64,000 nucleotides of DNA from Coix lacryma-jobi var. lacryma-jobi (GCA_009763385.1 CM019823.1:171440636-171504635); one strand, 5' to 3'; shown: positions 34,502 to 47,400, counted from the stretch's first letter. Notes: a model not told the origin generated them from the letters alone. Numbers and translations: made by a program.

Positions 34502-34748
34502 TACTTTCTCGGTCCTAAAATATTCGTCGCTAGTGCTTCGAGAGAAACAACTTTAACAAAACATATTAAAAATATTAATTAACATTTATAATACATAATT
34601 AATACTATTAAAAAGATATTTGAATCTAGTTTTTTTTATATAAATCTAGTAGAGATACAAATGTTATGTTTTTTAAAAAAAATCGAGTCAAACCTGTGTT
34701 AGAGAAACAAAAAAATGATAAATATTTTGGACCGAGACAATAGGAGTA
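34502..34748. mobile_element. Stowaway-like MITE (Tc1/mariner type)
   Basis: Ends TACTTTCTCGGTCCTAAAAT and AATATTTTGGACCGAGACAA...GGAGTA are inverted and carry TA at the borders, as in Stowaway MITEs. The interior is AT-rich without an ORF. It lies about 280 bp upstream of the kinase start codon. Confidence 0.7.
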
Positions 34749-35026
34749 TATGATTATGAGCATCTTATTATTAGTATTGTTTTTTAAAACAAATAAATGA
34801 TGTTCGTATGTTTCTTTTTTATTTATTTATTTATAGGATGTTCGTATGTTCCGCAAAGAGCCGCCCCGAATGATAAAGCGGTGCTCCTCGGGGCGCAGAG
34901 GAGGCAAAGAGGAAGGAAGCGCAGCGGGAGTGCCACACAGACGAGCCGAGCACCACCGCCACTAGAAAAAGCAGCCCAAAACCCTAGCTCCCGCGCGCCA
35001 CCGCGCAGATCCGGGCCTTCCGCGCG

Positions 35027-37001
35027 ATGGCGGAGGCGGAAGCGGCGGGGTCGTTGTCGAGGCGGCGGATGGAGGACGAGGAGGGAGCGGCGGCTATGGA
35101 GGCGGATGCGGGGCACAGGGGGAGGGGCGAGGTGGAGGGGGCGGAGGATGAGGAGGTCGAGAGCAGCGACTACACGTCGGAGGACGAGGGCACCGAGGAC
35201 TACCGCCGTGGCGGATACCACGCCGTCCGCGTCGGAGACTCCTTCAAGCAGGGCACCTACGTTGTGCAGTCCAAGCTCGGATGGGGCCACTTCTCCACCG
35301 TCTGGCTTGCCTGGGACACGGACCACTCCGTGCGTGCCCTAACCCTTTTCTCGATATATCTTCGTGTTTAATTCCAATGATCCGTGTTGTCGATCTGGAT
35401 GCGGTTTATCCAGTTTGCGGCTGCTGGTTGCCTCTGCCCACCAACTGTTTGTTATTTTCCCAGGGAGGATACTTATGGATAGATTCGTTGTGGATAAAAT
35501 GATAACTACTGTTCCATTCGGGATTTTCATTATTCACGAAAATTCCAAATTTCTTTATTCCCTTCTATCTAGATATTCAGGGAGCATCTGTCTTAACGTT
35601 TCTGGATTTGTTGATGCTCTGTACAGAGATATGTGGCGCTGAAGGTGCAGAAGAGCGCTCAACACTACACGGAAGCAGCCATGGATGAGATCAAGATCTT
35701 GAAGCAGATTGCTGAGGGCGATCCTGACGACTCAAAATGTGTTGTTAAGCTTCTTGACAACTTCAAGCACTCGGGTCCTAATGGTAACCATGTATGCATG
35801 GTTTTTGAGTTTCTCGGTGATAACCTGTTGACCCTGATAAAGTACACGGACTATCGTGGAATTCCACTTCCGATGGTTAAGGAGATATGCCGCCATGTGC
35901 TCATTGGCCTTGACTACCTCCACCGCACACTTTTTATTATTCACACTGACCTTAAGCCAGAGAATATATTGCTTGTGTCTACCATTGACCCCTCGAAGGA
36001 CCCTCGGAAATCAGGTGTACCCCTGGTTTTGCCTTCAGCGAGGACAGAGCCACCTCCAAAGGTGCCTGCACAATCAGGAAATGGTGGCCTCACCAAAAAC
36101 CAGAAGAAGAAGATCCGGAAGAAAGCCAAACGTGCAGCTGCTGCAACTTCAGATGGAAGTAGTGCTGTTGCATCTGCTGACACAGATGGGTCAGATGACC
36201 GAGGAGATCTGGGTACAACAAATGAGGGTAGTCCTAGTCAGGATGGAGCTAAGAAGCGGGCAGCACGTGATAAACAGGGTAGCAAAGGGGCCAAGAAGAA
36301 GATGGCAATGGAGGCTGATCTAAAATGCAAGCTGGTGGACTTTGGAAATGCGTGTTGGACATACAAGCAGTTCACAAACGACATTCAAACAAGGCAGTAC
36401 AGATGTCCTGAGGTTGTACTTGGCTCCAAGTATTCTACATCTGCTGACCTGTGGTCCTTTGCATGCATTTGCTTTGAGCTTGCCACTGGGGATGTGCTAT
36501 TTGATCCACATAGTGGTGATAATTTTGACAGAGATGAGGTATGTCTATTTTTTCTCACTGCCTTGATTTCATCTATTGTACTTTTCATGGAATTGTATCC
36601 AAGAAAGAAAGAAAGAAAGAGAATCACCCAATTACAAGTGTATCCTGATCTAACTTGAACAAAAGGTGGTCTTGATAAACCAAAAAAGCCTTCCATACTG
36701 ATTTGCAATGAACACAATGTAATTTTCCGTCTAATATAATTATTTCATGTGTAGTTATTCTGAAATCTCATAACCAGTCGTTGAACTAGAGGTGACTAAG
36801 TCTGTTCTGATGAACTCGTTTTATTATTATACGACTTTGCTTTGGTTTGAGCTAACTCTCTTTTGGTTTGGTAGGATCCTCATTCTTACCCAGCAAAGAA
36901 TAACAAATAAACAAGGAACATGAACCTGTTTAAACTATGATAATCAAACATGAATCTTGATAAATGCAGTGTGCATCTTGTGTTTCCTTAAACTGCAAAA
37001 T

Positions 37002-37035
<34 letters not shown>

Positions 37036-38751
37036 CTTTGTAGTAAATTCATGATGTTTTTTGTAACTTTGCGTCACCAACACTGAACATCTGTGAACTA
37101 CCCAATGCAAAGGTACTTGCATTCGGTTGGTGACAATAGGAGACAATGACTTTAGCCAGTTAGAGAAGGGTACAACTTTAGTGGTTGATCTTTACTTTTC
37201 CATACCATGTGTGCACAAATCTGAAATGACAAATAAAATAGAATGATGGTCTTTTTTTTAAAAAAAAAACTGAAAAGTACAGTAACTATCTAGTTTGTCG
37301 ATATTGGGATGGTACACCCACATAAGTTATTACCCACTTTTACATAATTTTTTTTACAATTTGAACTGATGATGTTTACCTTCAGTGACTTATTTTTATC
37401 AGAACTACCTTTGCTGTAGCACCCATTTAAATATTAAACTATACATGCTCTGTTGTTTCTGGCTTAGCCACTTTACAGGGTTCATCAAATTATGATGCTA
37501 GGATTCTAATCATGAACTACTTTGACCTACTTATCCCTGATCATTTTGAAGGATGCATTTGTGATAGATAGTTTTGAGGAAATGTCAATTCCATATCAAA
37601 ATTTCTTTCGTGTAAGAAAAGCAAAGTTGATATAAAAAAAATAGATTACAGAAGAACACAAATGCTAAGTTAGATACTAATAAAGTGGTAGAGCTAGAAA
37701 CTGTTTTTTTCTTTGCAACTTCTGCCAATGTTGTTGTGTATTGTTACTCCCTCTTGATTATGTGTCATTGCCGCACCCTGATTGGGCAGAATGAGTTTTT
37801 GTTTGCTATTTTCTGTATCCTGGTAACAAGGAACGATGTTGTAGCAAATCATTTTTGACTTGCATATGGTATATGGTCTTGAACCACATGGAAAATTGTA
37901 TTTGCGTGGATTGAGCAAGTTTGAAGTATTTACCATTTAGGTTTTCTAGTTGATTGGACTCTGTATTTTGTTGGGAATCAACTGCTGATTACTCTACAAA
38001 TTAGTCCTTAGCTATGCAAAATTTCTACGTTAAGGTTTCTTCATTTTAATAGTATTTTTTGCATGTGACAAGTATGTGCTTCTAGATTGCATTTGCATTT
38101 TTTTTTTTGAAAATGATTTGACTTGCTCCCTTCCCAAGATGGAGTTATATTCTGAGAAATTCTTCATAATGCAGGATCACCTTGCGCTGATGATGGAACT
38201 GCTAGGAATGATGCCTCGAAAGGTAACCAAGGCTTCAATTTTAACTTGCCATAGTTCTTAAGCAAAAAGTTCAGTGTTATTAATTTTGGCTTACAAATAC
38301 TGTTTCCCAGATTGCGTTGGGTGGTCGGTATTCACGTGACTTCTTCAATCGGTATGGGGATTTGAGGCACATCCGACGCTTGCGGTTTTGGCCTCTGAGC
38401 AAGGTGCTTATGGAGAAGTACGAGTTCACTGAAATAAATGCTAATGGGATGGCGGATTTCCTTGTTCCAATACTTGATTTTGTTCCTGAGAAGCGCCCTA
38501 CAGCTGCTCAATTGCTTCAGCATCCATGGCTTGATGTTGGTCCCCTCCGACAGCAACCTAAAACAATGCCTGACTCAGCACAGAGTTCAGGTGATGGTGT
38601 TTCAGAGAAGCAAAAGAAAGAGAATGAAGATAGAGAGGCAATGGCTGTAGAGTTGGGTAACATTGCCATAGGTGGTGCTTCTTCATCCAGGATGGCAAAT
38701 GACTCTGAAGCAAGCACAAATAAAACAACTGCTACCCCTTCTAAGAAGTGA
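35027..38751 (+). CDS. SRPK: Serine/arginine-protein kinase (SRPK family)
   Basis: Four exons: 35027-35329, 35627-36538, 38175-38222, 38311-38751; all introns are GT-AG and frames join, giving 567 codons. The acidic N-terminus (residues 1-70) precedes the kinase domain: P-loop LGWGHFSTV (84-92), VALK lysine 107, catalytic loop HTDLKPEN (Asp 209), then an insert of about 115 residues with a Lys-rich segment and acidic Ser/Asp runs (about 221-333), then DFG (339-341), APE-like RCPEVVLG, and a C-lobe through residue 500. The split by a long spacer and the His-Thr-Asp in place of HRD are hallmarks of SRPKs, which phosphorylate RS domains of splicing factors. The remaining C-terminal tail is Ser/Thr-rich. 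The first in-frame ATG after the GC-rich leader was chosen. Intron 2 (1.6 kb) holds a 32-G run. Confidence 0.93.
36603..36622 (+). repeat. GAAA microsatellite in kinase intron 2
   Basis: About five units of AAAG/GAAA in tandem, 65 bp into the intron. Confidence 0.8.
37003..37034 (+). repeat. Homopolymer of 32 G in kinase intron 2
   Basis: Uninterrupted G from 37003 to 37034 on the coding strand, in AT-rich intron sequence. It could form G-quadruplex in pre-mRNA or DNA. Length is likely unreliable in any assembly. Confidence 0.9.
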
Positions 38752-39634
38752 GCTGCATTTGATTTCATGAGTTAAGCTGTAAAACTTGTTTTCAGTTGAG
38801 AATTGTTCCATGAGTGGGAAACATATGTTTTTTTAGGTTTGAAATATGTTAGGATAGCAACGGAGGGAAAAGAAGAGTAGGCCAAATATTTTGGTGTATG
38901 GGGTTGGATGGACAAGGCTAGATTCGTTGGGGTTGCAGTAACCCTGGTCCTTTTCTTTGAGAACATATTCTTTTGTACAATTAGAATCTGCAATTTTTTT
39001 GAGGTTATCAGTGAACAGCTGGGAACCTGAGATCAGTTTTACCATGTACTAGTTCGCAATGGATCTGGCCTGAAAGTTTATGCTGGGAACCATATGGAAA
39101 CAGGACGTGACGCCTTTGATCACTGTAATGATTTTCATATTTTTACCTGGTATATACATTTCAGCATAAACCTTACCTGTTTTTACCTGGTATATACCTT
39201 ACCGTGTACAGTAGCTGTACGCATAAACCTGAGATTTAAACACGTGCTGTTTATGCGTACAGCTACTGTACACGGTAAGGTAGGTGAGGCAGTGGCGTTG
39301 ACAGCACAGCACTGCAGACGAGGCAATCATGCTAGATTAGTTGCAATCAGAAGAACGAGTTGATTATAGTTACGATGAGGTGAAACGAGTTGAGTTGTGT
39401 CAGGTGGTCGGGCACTTGTGTCGTTCAAGCACCACCTCGAGCGTCACCCGAGCTGCCGGTGCCTCATGGGCTCATGGCGTATTGGCGTGGGTTTGGGTCG
39501 CGGTCAGGGCGTCAGGCCGCCCCGCAGCGCACACCACCCAAAAGCGAAGTCAACCAAAGGCTGCACGGCCGGCCGCCCCACCACTTCCGTCACAACTCAC
39601 AAATCCAGCAGGGCGCGAGTCAGCGCGCGCGGCG
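38752..39634. other. Intergenic: kinase 3' region and promoter side of the small membrane-protein gene
   Basis: No gene seen. It contains a repeated TTTTACCTGGTATATAC (39140 and 39181) and a perfect 34-bp inverted repeat (39195-39282). GC content rises from about 39400 towards the next first exon. Confidence 0.7.
39195..39282. repeat. Perfect 34-bp inverted repeat with a 20-bp loop
   Basis: Left arm 39195-39228 begins TACCTTACCGTGTACAGTAG and right arm 39249-39282 is its exact reverse complement. The loop is 39229-39248. It would fold into a long stem as RNA. Confidence 0.95.
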
Positions 39635-40547
39635 ATGGAGCGGCGGGGGCAACAGCCTGGCGACGACGCGCAGCAGCCGGGCAAGGACGGCGCCGGCGAC
39701 GCTCCTCCTCCACCGCCGCCGGTAAGACCCGCCCTCTCCTCCTGCTGCAGAGATCGAGCTCCACGAATTCCATCCCGCGGAAAATTCTTCCGAATTGTGA
39801 ATCTCCGACCGAGCAACTGAGAAGCGTCGAGCTGACGCGCTTGTCGGCTGCTTGCCGCATGGCAGTTCTTGGAGGTGACGTGCAGGAGCTCCGGCAAGGT
39901 CCGGCGGTTCGCGGCGGGGACGACGGCCCGCTACGCGCTGCACGCCATCAACCGCAAGCTCGAACCCGGGGCCCCGCCGGCGCTGCACGTCGAGGCCGTC
40001 AGCGACGGCCAGGAGCCCGTCAGCTTCGGGCCCAGCGCGGCACTCGCCGACTACGGCCGCGGCTGGAGGCTGCAGACCGTCACCGCGCAGGACGCGCCCG
40101 GGATCCATCACGCGCCGCACGCCGCCGACACGGTATGCCATGGCTAGTTCTGACCAGCTCGCCTGCCTGCATCTGTCTTGGGCTCGAATAAAAGCTCGTT
40201 TTTTCTTCAAGAGTGAAGAACTAGCCATTATTTTTTTTGTGTGTGCACTGTTTTTCTTAGGAAAAGAATCGCTTTCGGTTGGCTTTAGACGCCTCTGCTG
40301 ACACACAAATTATTAGCTCCCTGATCCAAACACAAGTTGTTAATTGCAGAAACAGGGTGACAGGCAGCTATCCAAAGAAGATGCCGTTGATACGGAGACA
40401 GTAAGGGGCACTTCCGTCTATGTCGCCAAGATCGTGCTCGCGTTTGTGTTTCTCTTCCTGCTAGGTGGATTGCTCACGTACCTGCTGGAGGTGATCCCCG
40501 ATATGCTGCAGACTGCATCGGCGCCTGAATTACACGAATTTTCGTAG
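39635..40547 (+). CDS. Uncharacterised 183-aa protein with one C-terminal membrane segment
   Basis: Three exons: 39635-39721, 39866-40132, 40350-40547, with GT-AG introns and matching phases. The N-terminus (1-29) is hydrophilic and ends in a Pro run. Residues 30-110 form a compact soluble region starting FLEVTCRSSGKVRRF, with several basic and aromatic residues. Residues 143-164 (VAKIVLAFVFLFLLGGLLTY) are a single strong membrane helix near the C-terminus, followed by about 19 residues. There is no signal peptide. The layout resembles a tail-anchored or single-pass protein. I do not recognise a named family; sequence, splice structure and codon use look like a genuine grass gene. Alternative upstream ATGs are in other frames. 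Confidence 0.75.
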
Positions 40548-41441
40548 AACCGGCTGACTGAAAATGTATGGCATATACAGTATCATTTCATGAACATTAT
40601 ATGGCATTGTGTGCCGCATTGTAACTTTCAATTTAATTCGTGTCACCGCATCTCATGATAATTCATCGTCTTTGTTATAGTATTATTTTTTTTGCAACAT
40701 TGTTATAGTTTATTTGGATCTGGATCCAAGGCTTGTAATTTTATATTGGAGCTCGTACAAACTAATTATACAGTCTTGTTTGCAACAGTCAACGTAAAAG
40801 TTTACAACCAACTAAACAAAACAACTATTTGTAAAGTTTTAGGTTATAAAATTTACAGCTAAAATATATTTTAAAATGTAAAGATTTAGGATCTAAACAG
40901 CCAAACAGGCCCTAAATCTATATCATTTATTAACCAATCATCATTAATCATGTAATGATATGCCTGGTTAGAAAACAACGTAGAAGCACCTGCATATTTT
41001 GTGTTGTCTTTTAATCTATCTTCAAAACCTCTAAAATATACTATCCAGAGGAGTATGTTTTTCATTCCCTTGTTCTGCTATGCGAGAGCATTTAAAAACA
41101 GATACAGGTAACCAACGAAGCTCACATATTCTTCCTCCTCCAAAAAAACAAAAAAAAAAAAAGACAAAGAAAAGGCCAAAGGACGAGTACCAAACAATAA
41201 AAAGGTCAAGACCTACATTCATTTTACACATTGCAATTTAGCTGTCGTTTCCCTTTGGCAGCGTACAGCATCAACTAGAAAGCAGCTGAAAACCTATAGT
41301 TCAACAAAACTTCTTCGCTATAATGCACCAACAAAGAAACCTGGAGCAAGTTTAAATTCCTCAGATGCCATGTTTGCTCTGTTTGCAAATCCCTCTTGGC
41401 TCTTGAAGAACATAGGAATTCCGAGAGCAACAAGAAACCTA
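40548..41441. other. Intergenic region between convergent genes
   Basis: 3' ends of the small membrane-protein gene (+) and NAR1 (-) face each other. About 40715-40917 has TTATTTGGATCTGGATCC at one side and GCCAAACAGGCCC at the other, weak MITE-like ends. An A-rich run lies at 41145-41171. No gene seen. Confidence 0.55.
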
Positions 41442-44400
41442 TCACCAGTTCTGTAACTGTGAGGCCACACTCTTCACCACCGGGTGATATTCTGTGTGCA
41501 AATACTTCTTTGCATTCTCTGAACCAGGTTGCCCCAGCCATTCGTCATATAGTTTTTTTGCGATAGGGTTAAGGAAAGGATTGGATATTGATATCTGATA
41601 CACAAGATACACAATTAGTAGAAGAACATAACTTGCATAAGGTACACAGTTCATGTAGGACTCTTTACCAAATTACAGGTAAGAAAACACTCTGCAGTTA
41701 TAGCATATTTCCCACTTGAGGCCTTGTTTCGCTACACACAAATACACCCCAATCCACGTGGTTTGAGAGAGATTGAGGTGTAATTTAGTTCAAGTTATAC
41801 TTCAATCCACTCCAACTCACATGGATTGAAGTGTATTTGTGTACAGCCAAACAAGACCTGAGGATATAACTATGGAAACAAATTAGAGGATAAATAGCAT
41901 CCCATCAAAAAGAACTTGAAGGCTAAATAACATGGAATATCATATATTGTTCAGCTCAGCAAAGCCACTAGAGATGGAATAGTAGCTCTGACAATAGAAC
42001 AGACGGTTTTACATTTCCTCTAAAATTACAGTACGAGTAAAATCTGGGTAGCAAGCCAGTGACGTTATAGCATGGTAGTTGGTAGTAGCAAGCTAGCAGT
42101 ATTACACAAAGAAGCAACCAAAGCAAACAAAAGATACTAAGCTACAAGTGTAGAGGAGAATATAATAGAACGACAAGAGGATCATCTATACCTAATAAAT
42201 ATGAAAACATTTCACGTGATGACTAGGGTGCATCAACTAAAATGTCTATAACTCTACGCCATACATGAATGTGGATGACACAAAACGAGGTCAGGATGAA
42301 GATGCACCACAATGATAAGCAAGTTGCCTTATAAACTACTCCCTCTGTTCCAATTTATAGGTCGTTTTGGCTTTCTAGATATACAACTTTTATTATGTAT
42401 CTAGACATAACATACATTTAGGTGAATAGCAAAAGCTATGTACCTAGAAAAGCCAAAACAACCTATAGTTGAGGACAGATAGTGGTACAAGAAATGTTGG
42501 GTTTCAGTTAGAAGCTTACATTTTGAGCATACACACTCTCCAATTGCTGGATGAGTTCCTTGGCAGATTGGCCTTGAACAGGCTTTAATTGACCTCCCCC
42601 GTTCAAACAACCTGCAGAACATTAATGAATGCATCATAGAGTCAGATCCTACATTCTAGAACTTGTTTATTGAAACTTACAAGTATCATGCGAAGACATG
42701 TCATAACTTAGTACCTGAAGGGCACGCCATAACTTCAATAAAGTCGTATTCACATTTTCCCATCTTAATCTTCCTAACAATATTCTGCAGGTTCCTGAAT
42801 CCATAACAAAGTGCAAACTTCAAAACAGGTTTGCCCTCCACCTGTAGCACACGCAGCATTTGCTAATTGTTATACACACATTCACTCCAGCTAGGTAAAA
42901 TAATTAATGGTTTTCCACGAATCAAGGGAATGAATTTACCTCCAATGTAATTTCACGAAAATCTGAATTTCGCAATATTCTAAAGTCAAGAGGACCTTCT
43001 ATTTCTCTGTTGTAAATTACATGTGCTGCATATCGAAAGACCGTTTCTGCATAGCCTCCAGAACCTCCAGAAACCCCATATAGATTGCCTTCCTCATCAA
43101 CATTTGTTAACCTGGGTTATAATAAAGAAAAAATACATGTCAGCTCTGAGATAAATTAATCAGAACAGATAAAACAAACTATGGTATATTCGGATAATAT
43201 ACACAGTAAATGATCATTACATGGATTTCTTTTCACAACAGGTGGTTGGAATAAAATTAGCTAAAATTTGTAGACAGAAGTAGCAGTCAAACAGATTATA
43301 ATAATTAATGGGAACATATCTGGTGGAAACCAGAACCTTTGTGAAAACTCATGCAAACCACGGTAAAAAAATCGTCTAAATTCACCAAAAAAATCACACA
43401 TGTAGATGATATGATGATACACAACCTTGTAAAATATCTTGTCTAAACTCGACTTCGTTTGTGAGTTATAAAAATAACAAATTTCAATATACCACAAAAG
43501 AATTCGATTTTGGACATGATATTTTATAAGGTTGTGTATCATCATATCGTCTACATGTGTGATTTTTTTGATGAATTTAAACAACTTTTTTGCTATGGTT
43601 TCACGAAGGTTGTGGTTTCCACCAGATATGTTTCCATAATTAATAGTCCTGTACTAGAGAAGATGGATGAGTATAGGTGCAGAATGAAACACCAAGCACA
43701 TGGCCTTACAATCTGTCCAATGAAGATTCCTCTACTGTCTTGAAATCGATAGATTTGGACTGCAGAAATGTGCAAATCATAATAAGTGTCTCCCTTGTTT
43801 TTCAAAATCCATCAACCATAGTACAAGTAAGAAAAACAACCAAGTAGCAACCTGTATCAAGTCTAACACTTCACCAGTTGTTAGTACTGAATCCACCTCT
43901 GTGACTTCTTTACCGTCTACTGAGAAAGTGAAATCATCCCGGACAGCCTCTAGCTTCTTGTCGTAACAGGGCATCACAGTGACATGATATACATCATACG
44001 GCCTACATACCCCAAAAAAAGGAGGTTACGACTAAAAGTCAAATACTAGAGAGTAACGAGTATTATAAACACTGGTAATTGTTTAGCCTTCGTCAAATTA
44101 GAATACATCAGTGATACAAATTTCCATGATTGTTGAGGGCTTGAGGCACATCTATACAAGTTTTTTTGTAAACTGAAGTGGACTCACTCGCTGGCTCTAA
44201 GTGTATGAAAGGGAAGGATGACCTACATCGGCGAGCCATTGCTATTTTTTACAAACCATTTCCTGATGACAGGTTTCTTAAACCAAAAAAATTAGAATAG
44301 CTGGTGGGAGAGCATGCAGGTTTCCTATTAGGGAAGTTTGAACTACTCATACATTAATTCATATTAAAAATAAAATATCACTTATGGCATTATAACTTTT

Positions 44401-47400
44401 GCAAACATATGACAGTACTGCCAAGTTGCATCGCAGGCACCTGAGAAGGCAAAGAATTTTTGTGCCTGTATGAAAATTGATTTCAAGATAACAGTATCTA
44501 GATCAGAGACAAATACTCACTTTAGACCAAGTTTCTCAACCACATGGTGCTTAATGGCTGCACCAATTGCCTGTTGTGGGCTCTTTACAGATGAGATGTA
44601 AGGTAGGATGTATGAACCAAGAGTCTTTTCAGCATAGCATATCCAACCTGCAAGTGGAAGAGGCCGCGACAAATATTTTGTGAACAAATCGTGTACTTGT
44701 TTCTAAAGAAAATGCATAAAAAGGTAGTGATAAACCATTAGTATTATACATGCAAGGTTACATCATTTTAAAACCCGAACTGCCCATGTATCCATATGTC
44801 ATGCTCCCAGCAAATATTTTACCTGGGCATGCAGATGAAATCATTGGAAGATTGGCTCCAGCTTCTTGGCCACTAGATAATTGATTTTTCTGATAACGCG
44901 AAACAAATTCATTGCATGCTTCAATAAGAGATAGATCTCGACTCGAGCTTGTGTCAAAAACGGCCTTTACGCCAATCAACTTGAACAAAGCAGTCAGTTT
45001 TCTGAGAACCTGAATTTAAAGGAGTTAAACTCTTCTTTAGTTCTCAAAATTGAAGTGCAACCTTGCAATAGTTTTTTGAAAATAAATATTTCGTGGTAAA
45101 CATTTGTAAGAGCACATCTGCCAGGGTGATGATTCTGACAGGGGAATGGATATGGCAAGCCCATGTAATTACCTGTGACTGAGAAAGACCGAAGAATGCA
45201 GCTAGTGATGCTCTTGACTGGGGAGATACAGATACAATAACAGCTTTATCAGAGTTTATGTGATCAATGAAGTCACCCAAGCTTTGCTTCTCCAGCATAA
45301 CCGTCTCTGCTGATGTTATACAACCACTAAGATAAAGACGACACAGTCAGTGTTGGAGTATATGTATTAAGGCCCATGAGGCCCATGTAAGTGACTGATA
45401 TAGCTACCCTTCCTAGGGTTAGCCCAATAATCCAATTACTCTTTCCAACATGGTATCAAGCTAGGTATCTTTCTCTCCCTCCCACCCTCTCCCAGCCCCA
45501 GCCGCCGGCCAGCAGCCGCCGCTGCCGGCGCGCCGCCGCCCAGCCATGGATGGCGCCATCCTGCTTCCCCTCCTCCCTCCTTCCCCTTCTCCTTCCTCCC
45601 CAACGCAGGCGCGAGCGCAGCTGACACGGGGCCGCCAGATGCGGGCGCTGCCCCGGCCGCCGCTGCGGGGAGCGCGGGAGCAGCCGCGCGCGCCGCTGCC
45701 GACCGCGCGAGCTCCTCTGCAGCGCCTTCCTTCGCCGCGGGCGCTGCTGGAGCCGCTGTCGCGGGCGCCGCCAGGGTCGCTGCTGCAATCACCGCCGCGG
45801 ACGACACTGCAGCCGCCGCTACGGGGAGCGCGAGAGCAGCCACGCGCCCTGCTGCCGACCGCGTGGGATCCTCTGCCGCATGCCTCCCCTCCCGGCGCGA
45901 CCTCCCCTTTGCAGCGCCTTCCTTTGCAGCTCCCCTCTGCAGCACGCTCCCCCTCCCGGCGCGAGCTCCCTGCGGACCCGGCGCGGCCACCGGCGCCGGC
46001 CTGGGCGACGCGGGCCCCTCCTTCCCCTCCCTTCCCTCCTGGCTGCATGACGCGGCCCCGCGCGCCCCGCCCAGTACCGCTGCTGCTGCTGCCGCCGCCG
46101 CTGCTGCGGGCGGCCTGCTTCCCGGCAAGGAGGGCCTCGGTCCCCTGGCCGCCGGGCCTCTTCCTGGCGTGCCCGGCGCGGGTGGCAGCCCCGACGCCCC
46201 GGCCGCGCCTCCTCACTCCAGCGTGGGTGCTCTCCAGCACTCTCCTCCGCCGCTGCCCCTGCAAGGCAGCGTGGGCGCTCGCCACGCGCCGGCCGCAGGC
46301 GCCGCGGGGGGCGCAGGCCGCGCTGCTGCTCCATGGGCTGCTCCTCCACGCGCTGCTCTCCCTTCCTGGCCGCCGACCGCATGGGCGCCGCCACTGCCGC
46401 CTCCGCCGCCGCGGGCTGCTGCGGGCGCCGCTGCCACGGGCGCGGGCGCGGGTCGTGCGGGTGCTCCCGGTGACCACCTCCCGGCACCCCTTCCACCGCC
46501 TGGCGACACCGGTGCCACCTCCTCCAGCTCCAACACGCGTCCCCGACCGTCGCCTGCGCCTCCATCGTCTCTCCTCGGTCCTCCTCCTCCCGGGCCGAGC
46601 GGGAGTGGGGGGTGGGGGGGGGGATCACACCGGCTACCTGGGGTGCCCCTGGCTCTCCTTCAACAACCCATGGTCCGATCACATCTCCATGTCGTCCTTC
46701 CAGGCGACCGGCGGCGAGTCCCGGCTCTCCTGTTACACACCGGCAGCCATGTTCGCTGGGGCAGTACCAGGCGCTCCTCCGTTCCCGTCGCCATGGACTC
46801 CACCTCCCAGGACTCTGCCGGGGCCTGTCGGTTGGGATCCGACGGCCTTGGCCCGCTCTTTCAGCACCCTCGGCCTGACACCTCCTGTCAGCTCCGACTG
46901 GATCGCTGACTCAGGAGCCACCTACCACACCACTCCCAACCCTGGTCTCCTATCTTCTGTTCACCCACCCTCTTCGACTCACCCTTCGTCCATCATGGTC
47001 GCGAATGGCTCTTGCCTTCCGGTCACGTCTGTGGGTGCCGCTAACACTCATGGCTCCTTTCTTCTTCCCGATGTCCTGGTTGCTCCCAATATGATTCACA
47101 ACCTTCTTTCTATTCGTCGTTTCACAGCTGACAACTCCTGTTCGGTTGAATTCGACCCTTCTGGTCTCACCGTAAAGGATTTGGCTTCCCAGCGTCCTCT
47201 TCTCCGCTGTGACAGCACGGGGCCCCTTTACACTCTTCGGTTTCCTACTTCTGCTCCATGGTCTTCACCTTCCTCTCCGTCAGCTGCTTTTGCCACCACC
47301 ACCTCCTCTACTACTTGGCACCGTCGCCTTGGTCACCCTGGCCGCGATGCCTTGACACAGCTTCGTCGTAGCTCTGCCATACCATGTACTCGAGCTCGCG

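Noticed and set aside
34823..35326. 167-codon ORF antisense to the kinase first exon
   Set aside because: Shadow of the GC-rich SRPK exon 1; the plus-strand frame has the kinase P-loop and correct splice sites.
39550..40306. Antisense ORFs over the small membrane-protein gene
   Set aside because: Composition shadows; the plus strand has consistent GT-AG exons and a membrane helix.
45436..46909. Several long ORFs (230-348 codons) on both strands near 46 kb
   Set aside because: All are Ala/Pro/Arg/Gly-rich readings of one GC-rich block; none has a recognisable domain.
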